Below, one piece after another: positions 50,977-62,098 of a DNA stretch of 64,000 bases. Position 1 is the stretch's first letter. Each line of letters begins with the position of its first letter. The notes under the pieces were generated by a model. The model saw only the letters and a list, made by a program, of their open reading frames with translations. It had not been told where the DNA came from and searched no databases. This DNA is from Lachancea dasiensis (lineage: Eukaryota > Ascomycota > Saccharomycetes > Saccharomycetales > Saccharomycetaceae): assembly GCA_900074725.1 (NCBI GenBank), contig LT598456.1:813488-877487 (forward strand), in the 5' to 3' direction. The position numbers and the translations under genes were made by a program.

Positions 50977-51992
50977 CAAAACGCTACCCTTTAGTAACAA
51001 CTCTCGGCGGATAAGTTTTAACTAAAAACCGTGTCTCAATAACGAAAGTATCATCACAAGTCACGCGAGTGGCTTTTGTTTCTATTGAACTTGAGCATTT
51101 GAGTGTTCAAGACATTTAAAGATCAATCAACACAAGTGTAGTTTGGCATTCACTAAAGGTGAGATTTAAAAAGTATATAGCAATTTGAGAGAATAAGATA
51201 TGAGAAAAAGGTGTAGGACGAGCGAGTTTCAAAAAGAGGAGTGGTACTTCTGCAGACAGAATGTGTTTCAAGTAAACACGATCAGACAATAATGTGACAG
51301 TTGAAGTTTGCTTCAAGCTGCGCACTATGAGAACGACAATTAACTCCGGAAAAAAAAACACGGATTAGCGGGAATGGGAGAGCTCAAAGGTTTTCCCACC
51401 GATAGTTGGCGTGGATTGCTTATGACGGTCAATGGCCCAGCAGGAACTGGAGAGGCACTCCGGGCTGTGAGACTCAGCGACAACCAGTAGAGCCAAAGGA
51501 CTTCGATCCTTTTAGCTCGTTGCCGTCCAGGTGGGGCACGAAGCCCCAAATGCCTCCACAAAAATCACCAAGCTGGGGGTTCGAGTGAAAAAAAACGTCA
51601 AACGACAATTTTGATATTCTTCCTCCCCGTCAAATAATATACGCACACAACGAACCTCTGTCTCTCGCCGTCATCCCCGGTGACAGCCGTGACAACTTTT
51701 GTTTCTTACGAAAAAAAACCAGGAGTCCATCGTGAATCGCAGTTCTCATCTTGCGAACGTTGTACGTCTCCAGTCGGACACAAACCCCAAGCCGCGGTCC
51801 GAGCGCAATGCGACAGCATGCTCATAGTGCTCGTAACGACAACAACGCTCCGAAGGGCTCGCTCGTACTCAGTCCTCAGATCTGACTCTCGAATTGTGAT
51901 AGGTGAATTGATTTTGACCGATGTGAATTTTGATTTGAGATAATAAAACAGTTAAAAAAGGCTCGCACGGAGGGCAGGGCACAGTTTTCAGC
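50977..51992. other. SWT1 promoter and RPS28 3' region with hairpins
   Basis: About 1 kb, long for a gap between two co-oriented genes. By eye the part at 51360-51590 is unusually G/C-rich and holds strong inverted repeats: AAAGGA/TCCTTT at 51495-51512 flanked by GAGC/GCTC (51490-51518), and TGGGGC/GCCCCA at 51532-51548 with a 5-nt loop. No tRNA or known snoRNA pattern was recognised. S. cerevisiae RPS28B has a long 3' UTR with a hairpin that Rps28 and Edc3 use to destroy the mRNA, so this may be the counterpart, or it may be an unrecognised RNA gene. Confidence 0.5.
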
Positions 51993-52196
51993 TTATCTCA
52001 AACGACGGGCTTCACGTTCAGACTCCATCAACACCAAGATGTCGTTTTCTCTGACTGGACCCTTCACGTTTCTGACGATGGTACGGGAAGTGTCGTCCAA
52101 GAACTCAACACGGACTTGAGTGACACCACCACGGGAGCCGGTACGGCCCAAAACTTTGATAACCTTGGCTAGAGTAACTGGGGTCTTGGAGTCCAT
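51993..52196 (-). CDS. RPS28: 40S ribosomal protein S28 (eS28)
   Basis: A 67-residue ribosomal protein, nearly identical to S. cerevisiae Rps28: [20 protein letters not shown] at the start and [11 protein letters not shown] at the end. It sits near the mRNA exit channel of the small subunit. The open frame runs 12 codons further upstream from a TTG, but the ATG at 52196 gives the exact family N-terminus. There is one gene where S. cerevisiae has RPS28A and RPS28B, and its neighbours belong to both of those loci. No intron. Confidence 0.98.
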   Translation of the reverse strand: MDSKTPVTLAKVIKVLGRTGSRGGVTQVRVEFLDDTSRTIVRNVKGPVRENDILVLMESEREARRLR

Positions 52197-52298
52197 CTTT
52201 GAATATGTTTCTCGGTAATTTTTATTAAACACAAGAGTGAGGCCTGCGAGGTAAGGTTGATCAAACTTGCAAGAGCTTTTTCTTTAGCTGGCCTAGTC

Positions 52299-52312
52299 TG
52301 AAAAATTTTTCA
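52299..52312. promoter_or_regulatory. RRPE-like palindrome in RPS28 promoter
   Basis: TGAAAAATTTTTCA is a perfect palindrome containing the RRPE core AAAATTTT, bound by Stb3 in S. cerevisiae. It is about 105 bp before the RPS28 ATG. Confidence 0.6.
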
Positions 52313-52347
52313 GAATGAGACCTGAAGCGCCAAGCAGGTGAAAAAAA

Positions 52348-52355
52348 TCGATGAG
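52348..52355 (+). promoter_or_regulatory. PAC-like element in RPS28 promoter
   Basis: TCGATGAG matches the PAC core CGATGAG (Dot6/Tod6 site) about 36 bp upstream of the RRPE. PAC and RRPE together usually mark ribosome-biogenesis genes. Confidence 0.5.
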
Positions 52356-52523
52356 TTGTGCGTGGTGTTTTTCGACGAATGTCTTCGGGTAACCTTTAGG
52401 GCCTAAGCTTAAATCAACAGTCGAAGCTCAAAGATCAGCGGCCCAATCCAACAGTCCGCGCTCAAACGGCTGCAACGGTAAGTAGCAAACATGGGACTAT
52501 AATTCAAAAGTTGATTTCCCCTG

Positions 52524-54997
52524 TTACTTAAACTTTTTCGAGCGGATTCTCCTAGCAAGCTCGTCCTCTGGCAGATGCAAGAGATCTTTAATGTCACCCA
52601 CGAACTGCGACATTTGGGAAATATCTTGATGAAAGCTGTCCTTTAGCTGGTCAAACATCTTTTGGTACTTCTGTGACAGTTCCAGGCATATTTTGTGCGA
52701 GAGTTCTTCGTTGATGATCATCATCTTGCGACTGAGCTCACTTGAAAACTGGGTGATAGAGCTGAAGATCTGCTCTTGTAGCTGGTGGGTGAACGAGTGA
52801 CCCAGTAGCTCCATGGCGCCCAATGAAGGCTGAGCAGATTTTATTGGGGTCGCCAAGGTTGTCGATTCAAGATTGGTAGACTCAGCGGCAGCAGTCCCGA
52901 CTTTTTCAGCGCCTTTAAGCTCTCCGCGTATTGTCACCGCCGCACATTCTTTGGACTGCCAAGGTAACTCTTTTGGTGACCTTGTCTCGTACTCGTCTGC
53001 CCTCTTTTCGACTCTCCTCTTCTTCTCACCTACAGGACACTCCCGAATGGGTTTAGCCGGTTTCCGCTTTTTACCACTTGCTCTAGTCTCGTCGCCTGTT
53101 TCAATTTCATGTACAGCTTCCTCTAAAATCTTGACGGGACCCTTGAGCCTTTTCAAATTGGGACACGAAGCATTATTTTCCATATCGCCAAAGATGCGGT
53201 CCAACTGCAGAATATCTAGCTTAGTGATGGATTTCGCGGCCATAGCTTCTTGCTTCTTCGTGGACGAAACTTGTTGGTTTAGACTAGACCGTTTTGTGCT
53301 GGGCCAATCGCCCTCTAGAGAAACACATTTGGATAATTTCGATGTGGGGTTTTCGGTGTCGTGCTTGCTCTTTGTTTGGTCTTGTAGCTTTTTATTGGCT
53401 CTTGCTTGTTTACGATTCTGTGCTAATACCAATGGCGATTGTTCCTCATTTGGATATGCATTTACGTCTCTGTTCATCTTTCCGTTGTTACCAACTGGTG
53501 GTGGAGACATAAATATTTTCTCACCATGGATCGAACGGCTCGAAGCGTCGAAGTCCCACTCGTCCTCTTCGATTGGTGCTGCGTGATTCTGGCTGCCCTT
53601 CTTTATTTTGAATTTTGGAAAAGTTAGTTTAAGCGGTTTGGTCTTGAGCTTACTAACAGGGCTCGGCAATTCAACAGCACTCGCTACTTGATGTTTTTGA
53701 GAATTTGTGATTAAGCCTGTCTTAGGCGGCTCTGTGTTAGCAAGCGATCCAAGGGCCCCTGCCGATTCTTTCATTGCTAAAGATTGGGGAGCAGATGCGA
53801 AAGATTGTGACTCGCTGGTTTGGCCAGAGCTCGATGTATTGACATTCAAAGAAATAAACGAAGATGCTTCACTCACCTTGCATTTACGACAGCTTTTTGT
53901 CGCTTTTATTGCGAAGGTCTCGTCAACTAACTCCAGAACAAAAAGGGCTGCAGATGTCCAAGATTTGGTCGATTTTTGGCCATATGGGAAATACGAGATA
54001 CCTGTATAATCTTTGAGCTTCAGTCTGAAGATTCCAGTGGGTGTGACGCTGCTATCAAAATTCTTCACTTCAAACTCTACAACGTCTCCATCATCCTGCC
54101 AAAAATATAGCAAGTCTCTGGTATATTGCAAATAATCCACGTTTTTGCATACCTTTAACTGGCTCGGGTTGGCCAACGACGTGAACCGAAATGATTTGAC
54201 GGCTCCAACAGTTGCGAACGGTCCGAACCATTTTTGAACGAACTCAGTCAGCGTGTGTTTCTCGTCACCCGTATTGTTAGGATATCTGGGATCGTTAAAG
54301 AAAGCTTTATTTCTACGCGAATCATCCCAGAACTGGGGGCCCGTCTCCTGGTCCGGTTCAACAGGTGTCATTGGAATTTTGGGGAATATCAATACTAACA
54401 GTTTAACCATATACATGGCGAATTGAAAGTCTGATGATTTATCCAGCTTGCGAGAAAGACTACAACGGTACCCCATTTGCAAATGCGATGCCAGTATTGG
54501 TATGGAGCGGTCTTTGTGTCTGGTAGCAATCCCGAGTATCAGCGCAATACTTTTCCAGGCATCTGGTGTGTCGCAACTTGTACTCAAATCCAGTAACGTT
54601 CGAAATATGCGTGGCTCGAAAAGGGTAGGGTTTTCCCAGATTGAAAGATTCTGTGGAGAGCTTTGTTGTTAGAATGGTTGTACTGCTAAGTAATAATTCT
54701 CAAAAAGGGCCGGGGACATACCATCAGCTCGCGCCAAATTCCGATCCTTGCATATTCAAATTCTGACGCTTGGTTTGATCCGCTCAGACACTCCACCACA
54801 AGGTCAACAGCCGCCCACTTGTAGTCTACAGAGCTATTCTGGATGGTTTTAAACAGCCTAGAGACCTGCCTGTGTGATGGTAAACGCTTGTAATTGTTTA
54901 GGTCCAACTCCCTGCGCGATCGCCATTGGTGGATAAAGCTAGACTTTTTGTTGCCAGTATCGCTTTGGATAGCTCGTTCCAGCTCTTCCCAACACAT
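52524..54997 (-). CDS. RED1: meiotic chromosome axis protein Red1 (two exons)
   Basis: Exon 1 is 54722-54997 (92 codons) and exon 2 is 52524-54650, joined in phase 0 to give 800 residues. Red1 binds Hop1 and Rec8-containing axes and directs meiotic recombination and Mek1 signalling. The N-terminal half is helical and PH-like (residues about 20-330). A long disordered middle with basic clusters follows. The C-terminus (about 700-800, HSFTHQLQEQIFSS...) is the conserved coiled coil that forms filaments. Exon 2 has no ATG at its beginning; its open frame starts upstream with LSIWENPTLFEPRIF, which makes sense only after splicing. Position beside RPS28 repeats RED1-RPS28B of chromosome XII. S. 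cerevisiae RED1 has no intron. Confidence 0.85.
54651..54721 (-). other. predicted 71-nt spliceosomal intron in RED1
   Basis: On the minus strand the 5' site is GTATGT, the yeast consensus. A branch-point-like TTCTAAC (one mismatch to TACTAAC) lies about 20 nt before the 3' site CTCTCCACAG. Removal joins two open frames in phase. Unspliced RNA meets a stop after 11 codons of intron. Confidence 0.85.
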
Positions 54998-55744
54998 CCC
55001 GGTGTGGTGAGTATCCTTTTAGCAAGCTTTTCGGCTGACCTTGGGCGTTTGCTCTGGTGTTGTTTGTAACATGTACTAAAGGTTTTGAAATGTTTAGCCG
55101 CCGTGCTCAAACGCATACTGATTAGCGTTTAACGTATTATGTGATCTAGCTGGAACTTATCTAGACTTGAGTTTACCACACTCAAACAAAAGCTTAGAAA
55201 TCCTACTGAGCCGCTTCATGTGGTACTGGGACTTTATATAAGCTGCTGGAAAGCTTGCGATCTTCTCTCCAAATTCGTTAGCACAATGTCCTTTTGCCGA
55301 TCGATGACGAACAGGCGTCAGCGGCTATTGTCAAATTGATTGATGCTTGATAGCCTAAGGGCCCTACCTTAGCTCAATTTGAGTTGACGTAAACAATGTT
55401 GTGCTTGTTCCGATTACTCGACGATACTATAAATCGTTTCTACATTTCCTGGATTTTCATGAGAATGTTGAAAATGTGATTGGGTTTGAAATTATTCCAC
55501 AGCTCTTACAAATATTGGAGTCCGGTACATTTTGAAATGTCATCTAGAAGTTTATGGCTTGGGGGATTGGCCAAACCACCTCTTGAGCCTGAGCTCAAAT
55601 ATCCTCATATTAAACCAAGGGAAGAGCATGTTGCTTTAGTCGTTGTTAGTGATCGTGATTTAACATGTTGGGTCGACTCATCGAAAAAAGTAGGCACTAT
55701 CTATCGTCTCAACTGCCATAAGCTTAGTTGCCAAGGCTTTGCAG
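54998..55744. other. divergent intergenic RED1/GLN4
   Basis: About 750 bp. A URS1 element lies at the RED1 side. A minus-strand frame from an ATG at 55116 overlaps exon 1 in another frame, and a plus-strand frame at 55537-55761 overlaps the GLN4 start in another frame; neither is recognisable. Confidence 0.55.
55095..55104 (+). promoter_or_regulatory. URS1 element (Ume6 site) before RED1
   Basis: TAGCCGCCGT matches the URS1 consensus TAGCCGCCGA at nine of ten bases, about 100 bp before the proposed RED1 ATG. URS1 represses early meiotic genes in mitosis and helps activate them in meiosis. Confidence 0.7.
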
Positions 55745-58165
55745 ATGAGTTCTGTGGATGAATTAGCGGTCCTTTTCGGACAGGTGGGCTTCGAAGAGCC
55801 CAAAGTGAAGGAGATCGTGAAGAACAAGAAGGTTTCAGCTTCGTTGAAATGCCTTGTCCAGGATGCGCCAGAAGGCCAGCAGTGGGACAAATCCAAGAGA
55901 ACTCTCGTACACAACCTTGCTCAGTTAATCAAAGGTGGCGAGCTAGCCAATCAGAGACTAATTGTGGAGGAAATTTTGAACGGGGATCTCAAGACCCCAT
56001 TACAAGTCGAGGCGGGTTATAAGTACTTGAATCAGGCGCAGGAAGGGGCAACTCTCGAGGAGCTGAAAGAGCAATCAGGCGTTGGAATTGTAGTCACAGA
56101 AGCTCAAGTCAGAGAACGTGTGATCCAGTTTATCACTGAAAACAAGGAGAAAATCGTTGTAGAGAGATATAAACTGGTTCCGGGAATTCTGGCTAATGTC
56201 AAAGGTTTGCCGGAGCTCAAATGGGCAGAGCCTCGCCTTTTTAAACCAATTATTGATGAAGAAATTTTGAAAGTGTTGGGTCCCAAGGATGAAAGAGATG
56301 TGGTCAAAAAGGAAAAGAAAAAGAAGGCCAAAGAAGGAGCAAATGGCGCAACCACTGCCTCTGCAACGTCTGAAGGCGAGAACAATTCCAAGAGAACCAT
56401 GTTTACGGAAGGGTTCCTCGGGGATCTTCACAAGGTAGGTGAAAATCCTCAAGCTTATCCAGAACTCATGCCCGAACACATCAAAGCTACGGGTGGGAAG
56501 GTGCGCACCAGATTTCCTCCTGAACCTAATGGTTACTTACACATTGGACATTCCAAAGCGATCATGGTTAACTTTGGGTTTGCCAAACATCATGGTGGAG
56601 TTTGCTACCTAAGATTCGACGACACCAATCCTGAAGCAGAGGCCCCTGAGTATTTTGAGTCCATTAAAAACATGGTATCATGGCTGGGCTTCAAGCCTTG
56701 GAAGATAACGTACTCATCTGATTACTTCGATCAACTATATCAACTAGCCGAGACTTTGATCAAAAATGGCAGAGCCTACGTCTGTCATTCCACCCCCGAA
56801 GAAATCAGACGTGGCCGTGGTATTCGGGAGGACGGTACCCCTGGCGGGGAAAGATTCGGTTGTAAATACCGGGAAAGATCTGTTGAGGAGAATTTGCTTG
56901 AGTTCAGAAAAATGAAAGACGGAGTTTATAAACCTGGCGAGGCTACTTTGAGAATGAAACAGGACATGTCTTCCCCTTCGCCACAGATGTGGGATCTAAT
57001 CGCGTACAGAGTTTTGGATGCACCTCATCCAAGAACCGGCGACAAATGGAAAATATATCCGACGTATGATTTCACACACTGTTTGGTGGATTCCTTTGAA
57101 AATATCACCCACTCTCTTTGCACAACAGAATTCTATTTATCAAGAGAAAGCTACGAGTGGTTGTGTGACCAGGTTCATGTCTTCAGACCTGCTCAAAGAG
57201 AATATGGTAGACTAAACATCACCGGAACCGTGTTATCTAAAAGAAAGATTGCCAAACTAGTTAACGAACACTTCGTGAGAGGTTGGGATGATCCACGTTT
57301 GTTCACCTTAGAAGCCATTCGCAGACGTGGTGTCCCACCCGGAGCAATTCTTTCGTTCATCAATACGCTAGGTGTGACGACAAGCACTACCAATATTCAA
57401 GTTGTTCGTTTCGAGTCCGCCATCAGAAAATATTTGGAGGATAACACCGCGAGATTGATGATGGTCTTGGATCCCATTGAAGTGATCGTGGACAATCTAC
57501 CTGAAGACTATGAAGAGCTAGTGACGATTCCATATAGACCTGGTACTCCGGGTTTTGGGGAAAGAACAGTCCCCTTCACCAATAAATTTTACATCGAAAG
57601 ATCTGATTTCTCTGAGGCTGTGGATGACAAGGAATTTTTCCGGTTGACACCAGAGCAATCTGTGGGGCTCATTAAAGTACCCTACACCGTTTCCTTCAAG
57701 TCTTTCGAAAAGGACGCTGAGGGCAATATCCTGAGAGTTCATGTCAAATACGACAATGAAAACGCCAAACCCAAAAAACCCAAAACTTACATCCAATGGG
57801 TACCAGTCTCCCGCAATTACTCTTCGCCTGTGCGCATCACTGAAACCAGAGTTTACAATCAATTGTTCAAGTCGGAAAATCCATCTTCTCACCCAGAAGG
57901 ATATTTGCACGACATTAATCCCGACAGCGAAGTTGTTTTCGAAAGGTCAGTAGTGGAGCACAACTTTAATTATGTTATGCAAAGGTCTCCTTGGGTTGTA
58001 GACAGTACCAAACAATCGGAATTTTACGTCGAAGAGGAACAAGGGCGCAAGGAAGTTTGCAGATTCCAAGCCATGAGAGTTGGGTACTTTACCCTTGATA
58101 AAGACACTGAGCAAGACAAGATTGTTTTGAATAGAATTGTCAGCTTGAAAGATAGCAGCAAATAA
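55745..58165 (+). CDS. GLN4: glutaminyl-tRNA synthetase
   Basis: An 806-residue class I synthetase that charges tRNA-Gln in the cytosol. The appended N-terminal domain (about residues 1-190, GatB/Yqey-like, tRNA-binding) is present, followed by a Lys-rich linker (KKEKKKKAKEG). HIGH is at 266-269 in PPEPNGYLHIGHSKAI, and the KMSKS equivalent is LSKRK at 497-501. The beta-barrel anticodon-binding domains fill the C-terminus. The longest frame begins with TTG two codons earlier; the ATG at 55745 matches the family (MSSVDELAVLF). Confidence 0.97.
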   Translation: MSSVDELAVLFGQVGFEEPKVKEIVKNKKVSASLKCLVQDAPEGQQWDKSKRTLVHNLAQLIKGGELANQRLIVEEILNGDLKTPLQVEAGYKYLNQAQEGATLEELKEQSGVGIVVTEAQVRERVIQFITENKEKIVVERYKLVPGILANVKGLPELKWAEPRLFKPIIDEEILKVLGPKDERDVVKKEKKKKAKEGANGATTASATSEGENNSKRTMFTEGFLGDLHKVGENPQAYPELMPEHIKATGGKVRTRFPPEPNGYLHIGHSKAIMVNFGFAKHHGGVCYLRFDDTNPEAEAPEYFESIKNMVSWLGFKPWKITYSSDYFDQLYQLAETLIKNGRAYVCHSTPEEIRRGRGIREDGTPGGERFGCKYRERSVEENLLEFRKMKDGVYKPGEATLRMKQDMSSPSPQMWDLIAYRVLDAPHPRTGDKWKIYPTYDFTHCLVDSFENITHSLCTTEFYLSRESYEWLCDQVHVFRPAQREYGRLNITGTVLSKRKIAKLVNEHFVRGWDDPRLFTLEAIRRRGVPPGAILSFINTLGVTTSTTNIQVVRFESAIRKYLEDNTARLMMVLDPIEVIVDNLPEDYEELVTIPYRPGTPGFGERTVPFTNKFYIERSDFSEAVDDKEFFRLTPEQSVGLIKVPYTVSFKSFEKDAEGNILRVHVKYDNENAKPKKPKTYIQWVPVSRNYSSPVRITETRVYNQLFKSENPSSHPEGYLHDINPDSEVVFERSVVEHNFNYVMQRSPWVVDSTKQSEFYVEEEQGRKEVCRFQAMRVGYFTLDKDTEQDKIVLNRIVSLKDSSK

Positions 58166-58345
58166 GTAGATCTGTACTACATCGCTGAATTTTCCCCCAG
58201 CTGCGAAAATTCCAATGTTTTTCCTTATGCACGATGAACTAGCTAAGTATGTGCATATTAATTAATATCAAAAATTTTGGCTATATGAAGTCATCTCCTC
58301 TAAACTCTTCTGAAAATCCAAGAAGAATCTAACATAAAGAACACA

Positions 58346-58540
58346 ATGTCTGGTCGCCAAGGTGGTAAGTTGAAGCCACTCAAATCCAAGAAGAAGTCCC
58401 AGCAGGATTTAGACCCTGAAGAAGCCGCCTTCAAAGAGAAACAGAAGGCTGACGCCGCTGCCAAGAAGGCTTTGTTGGACGGCATGAAAGGTGGCAAGAA
58501 CTTGGTCAGTGGTGGTATCAAGAAATCCGGCAAGAAATAA
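58346..58540 (+). CDS. TMA7: translation-machinery-associated protein Tma7
   Basis: A 64-residue, highly basic protein, MSGRQGGKLKPLKSKKKSQQ at the start and a GGIKKSGKK tail. Tma7 (CCDC72 family) is found with ribosomes; its molecular role is little known. One helix covers most of the protein. Codon use looks strongly biased, as expected of a highly expressed gene. Position beside YPT6 repeats TMA7-YPT6 of chromosome XII. Confidence 0.96.
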   Translation: MSGRQGGKLKPLKSKKKSQQDLDPEEAAFKEKQKADAAAKKALLDGMKGGKNLVSGGIKKSGKK

Positions 58541-59664
<1,124 letters not shown>

Positions 59665-59932
59665 CTAATGGGTTGGCAATTTTAATAGAAGGTGCCTTTG
59701 CTCCTTTTTTCCATTGATTTTCAGAGCCCCGGTGCGCACAATTCGGGAACCTTTGTAATGTTTCCCTTTATTCCTGTATTATATTTGTATGATCTGACTA
59801 AACTGTATGCTAACTTGTCGACCATGCGGTAATATTGTGGCGCATGTCGGGGATTGACGGAAAAGTACGAGATTGGGTTAAAACGTGTCTAATTCAGCGC
59901 CTTATGGGCGCTAGATCCATAAATTTAGTTTG

Positions 59933-61615
59933 CTACATATTTTCAAAATCCGTCTCCACGTAGGAACCATTATACGACAATGTTTTGCACAACCCAGGTA
60001 AAACTTCAACTTGCAATGGCTCAAACGGGAACTTCTCGCCGTCCACTGATATTACGCTGTTTTCCATTTTTGGAATCAACCGGTAGGCCGAAACTTTTGA
60101 GTGAATAACTTCAGGTTGCAAAACATGGCTCCCTTTGTCCAACGAAAGTAATATTGGTGCCATTCTAGTCAAAGATGTTCTAGCATCGGTTAGAACAAGA
60201 TCGAAGCTACCGTCGCAAGGTAGAGCAGCAGGGAAGAACTTGGTGTTCGGTGCAATGTACGGCATCTTGCCAGAATAGAAAATGCCAAGATTGTTTGTTA
60301 CTGCTGGGTCAACCACCTCCCAGTCCTCTGGAATTTCTTCGGATATGGAATACTTCAATTGAAATTGGGCTTCTTCAATTTCCTCTTGCCTCGTGTTGTC
60401 AATAGTTGATCCACTGGCGTTACCCTCTTGCTTCTTCTTATGAAAGTTGTAATGATCTCTCAGTTCGTTTTTGGTTTTAGCTGAATACTTGACATAGAGC
60501 TCACAAGGATACTTCTTGCGTTGCAAAATATTCACGAAAACACCCAATTCGAATCGAGAAGGTCCCATCCATCGAATAAACTCTGTGTTAATATCAGATT
60601 CAGCAATAATGCCGTAGGTTTGACTCAAAAATGAAACCCTTGGCTGGTTTTTGTAGGATTCCTGTGTGCAGCACATTAAATCAATCCTTATTTCAGGGGC
60701 CTTTACCACGCTCAACGCGGCATACGTAGGATTTAACGTTCCGTGGCATGACAAACTCATCGCGTTACCCGACCCGCAAGGTAACTGCGTTATTGCCAAT
60801 TTTTTGAATGCCTCTGCGCGATCTTCTCGCTGAAAAAGCCCGTTGAGTACTTCGTGAGGTATTCCGTCGCCTGAAGCGCAGGCGACAATGTCGTACTTGT
60901 CAAGTTCGATTGTTCGAGCAAGCTCCATGGCATGGCCCTGGTGAGTGGTGTCCACTTCCTCTACGTCACAATTGCTTGCAATCAAAATTGGTTTAACTTT
61001 TGACAAGAATAATTTTTTAGCCTGGCCCTTGCCCCCATGTGGATTGACTAATACCAAAATGGACTTTCCTGGTCTGCTGTACTTGTAGCTTCGCTGCATC
61101 AGAGTTTCCACGATATCTTCACCTACAAGGGTTGTTCCGAAGCGCAGAAGTAACTTCTTGGGTACTAAATCTTGGCGCCGCGGTTTGGCAATAGTCACCT
61201 CGATAAGTGAGGATAGCAGCTCTGCACATGGATCTCCCGGAACAGTATCTTGGCCGCTTGTCACGTCATCCCGGTAACTAGAAAGCTCAGTTGTCACTTC
61301 GCATACTTTCCGAGCATGTAGGATTTTCGCATACGGTATTAAAGTGTTGGCAGGCAACGACCGCCCGCCGCGAGTCTCACTCAGGCTCTCATTATCACTA
61401 AGACATGTCACACAGCTGATTAAAGAAGTGCTCTCAAGGCTCGAGCGAGCTGTAGATTCCTGTTGGTCTCCAAACGGATCAGAAGCCGCATCGAAAACGT
61501 CTGGGCTGTTCTTCACGTCATCGGCTGATAAAGACTGTTGATCTTTAATCATGACACCCGTATCTGTCAAAATGGCTCGACTATAATTGTGCATATAAGA
61601 TTTGAGCTTCCTCAT
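59933..61615 (-). CDS. LCB4: sphingoid long-chain base kinase Lcb4/Lcb5
   Basis: A 560-residue lipid kinase that phosphorylates sphingoid bases such as phytosphingosine, feeding their breakdown and signalling. The diacylglycerol-kinase catalytic domain has the nucleotide loop LVLVNPHGGKGQA, SGDGIPHEVLNGL, and PCGSGNA. The C-terminal half holds further conserved blocks, such as SVDGEKFPFEPLQVEVLPG. The N-terminal extension is shorter than in S. cerevisiae. The open frame begins at TTG (61681); the ATG at 61615 is the first in frame. S. cerevisiae has two copies (LCB4, chromosome XV; LCB5, chromosome XII), both from the loci interleaved here. Confidence 0.93.
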   Translation of the reverse strand: MRKLKSYMHNYSRAILTDTGVMIKDQQSLSADDVKNSPDVFDAASDPFGDQQESTARSSLESTSLISCVTCLSDNESLSETRGGRSLPANTLIPYAKILHARKVCEVTTELSSYRDDVTSGQDTVPGDPCAELLSSLIEVTIAKPRRQDLVPKKLLLRFGTTLVGEDIVETLMQRSYKYSRPGKSILVLVNPHGGKGQAKKLFLSKVKPILIASNCDVEEVDTTHQGHAMELARTIELDKYDIVACASGDGIPHEVLNGLFQREDRAEAFKKLAITQLPCGSGNAMSLSCHGTLNPTYAALSVVKAPEIRIDLMCCTQESYKNQPRVSFLSQTYGIIAESDINTEFIRWMGPSRFELGVFVNILQRKKYPCELYVKYSAKTKNELRDHYNFHKKKQEGNASGSTIDNTRQEEIEEAQFQLKYSISEEIPEDWEVVDPAVTNNLGIFYSGKMPYIAPNTKFFPAALPCDGSFDLVLTDARTSLTRMAPILLSLDKGSHVLQPEVIHSKVSAYRLIPKMENSVISVDGEKFPFEPLQVEVLPGLCKTLSYNGSYVETDFENM

Positions 61616-62098
61616 GATGACACTCTTGGCCCGTAGTGGATTCCTCAATGCGATAAAATTTACGCTATCTTCGATCTTCAAGTCAGAGTCCTTGTTGGCT
61701 CAACTGACAGCTGACAATTAACCCGCACCTACAGATAAAGTTGCGAGTGAATCAACTTTTCTAATCAAACTTAAATGATTTTTGTTTACTCTCGAGCTGT
61801 TGAAGGAAAAGTGTGATAAGATGAGATGTTCAAAGATATATATTAATTAGTTCTACACACCGTAAAAGCCAGAGGTGAAGAGGAGCGCAAACCCAAACAC
61901 GATCTAGGTCGAGTTTTCAACTTGCTTTGAATTATGCTCTTGGCTTTCCATCTACTATCAAAAGGGCGGCGGTGGGCGTGAAAGGTTATTTTATACTATA
62001 AAAGAGGCCACCTTTTTTACTCAGCTCCAGCTATCGAAGCATAACACTGAGTATCAATTGCACCAATAATTAAGCGCTTAGTAGACCGGCTTGAACTA
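61616..62098. other. intergenic LCB4 promoter / Atg22-like 3' flank
   Basis: About 480 bp. A TATAAAA lies near 61998 and a G-rich run (GGGCGGCGGTGGGCG) near 61965. No gene was seen. Confidence 0.5.

Noticed and set aside
51570-51590. B-box-like GGTTCGAGTG followed by an A run
   Set aside because: The last two box bases do not fit, no T-arm stem forms and no A box lies at the right distance, so not a tRNA.
52873-53586. 237-codon plus-strand frame
   Set aside because: Antisense to the disordered middle of RED1; composition follows from the Ser/Lys-rich coding strand.
54898-55116. 72-codon frame as RED1 first exon
   Set aside because: It is out of phase with the spliced frame and the URS1 site falls inside it; no splice signals link it.
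55537-55761. 74-codon plus-strand frame overlapping the GLN4 start
   Set aside because: Different frame from GLN4 and no recognisable similarity; at most an upstream ORF.
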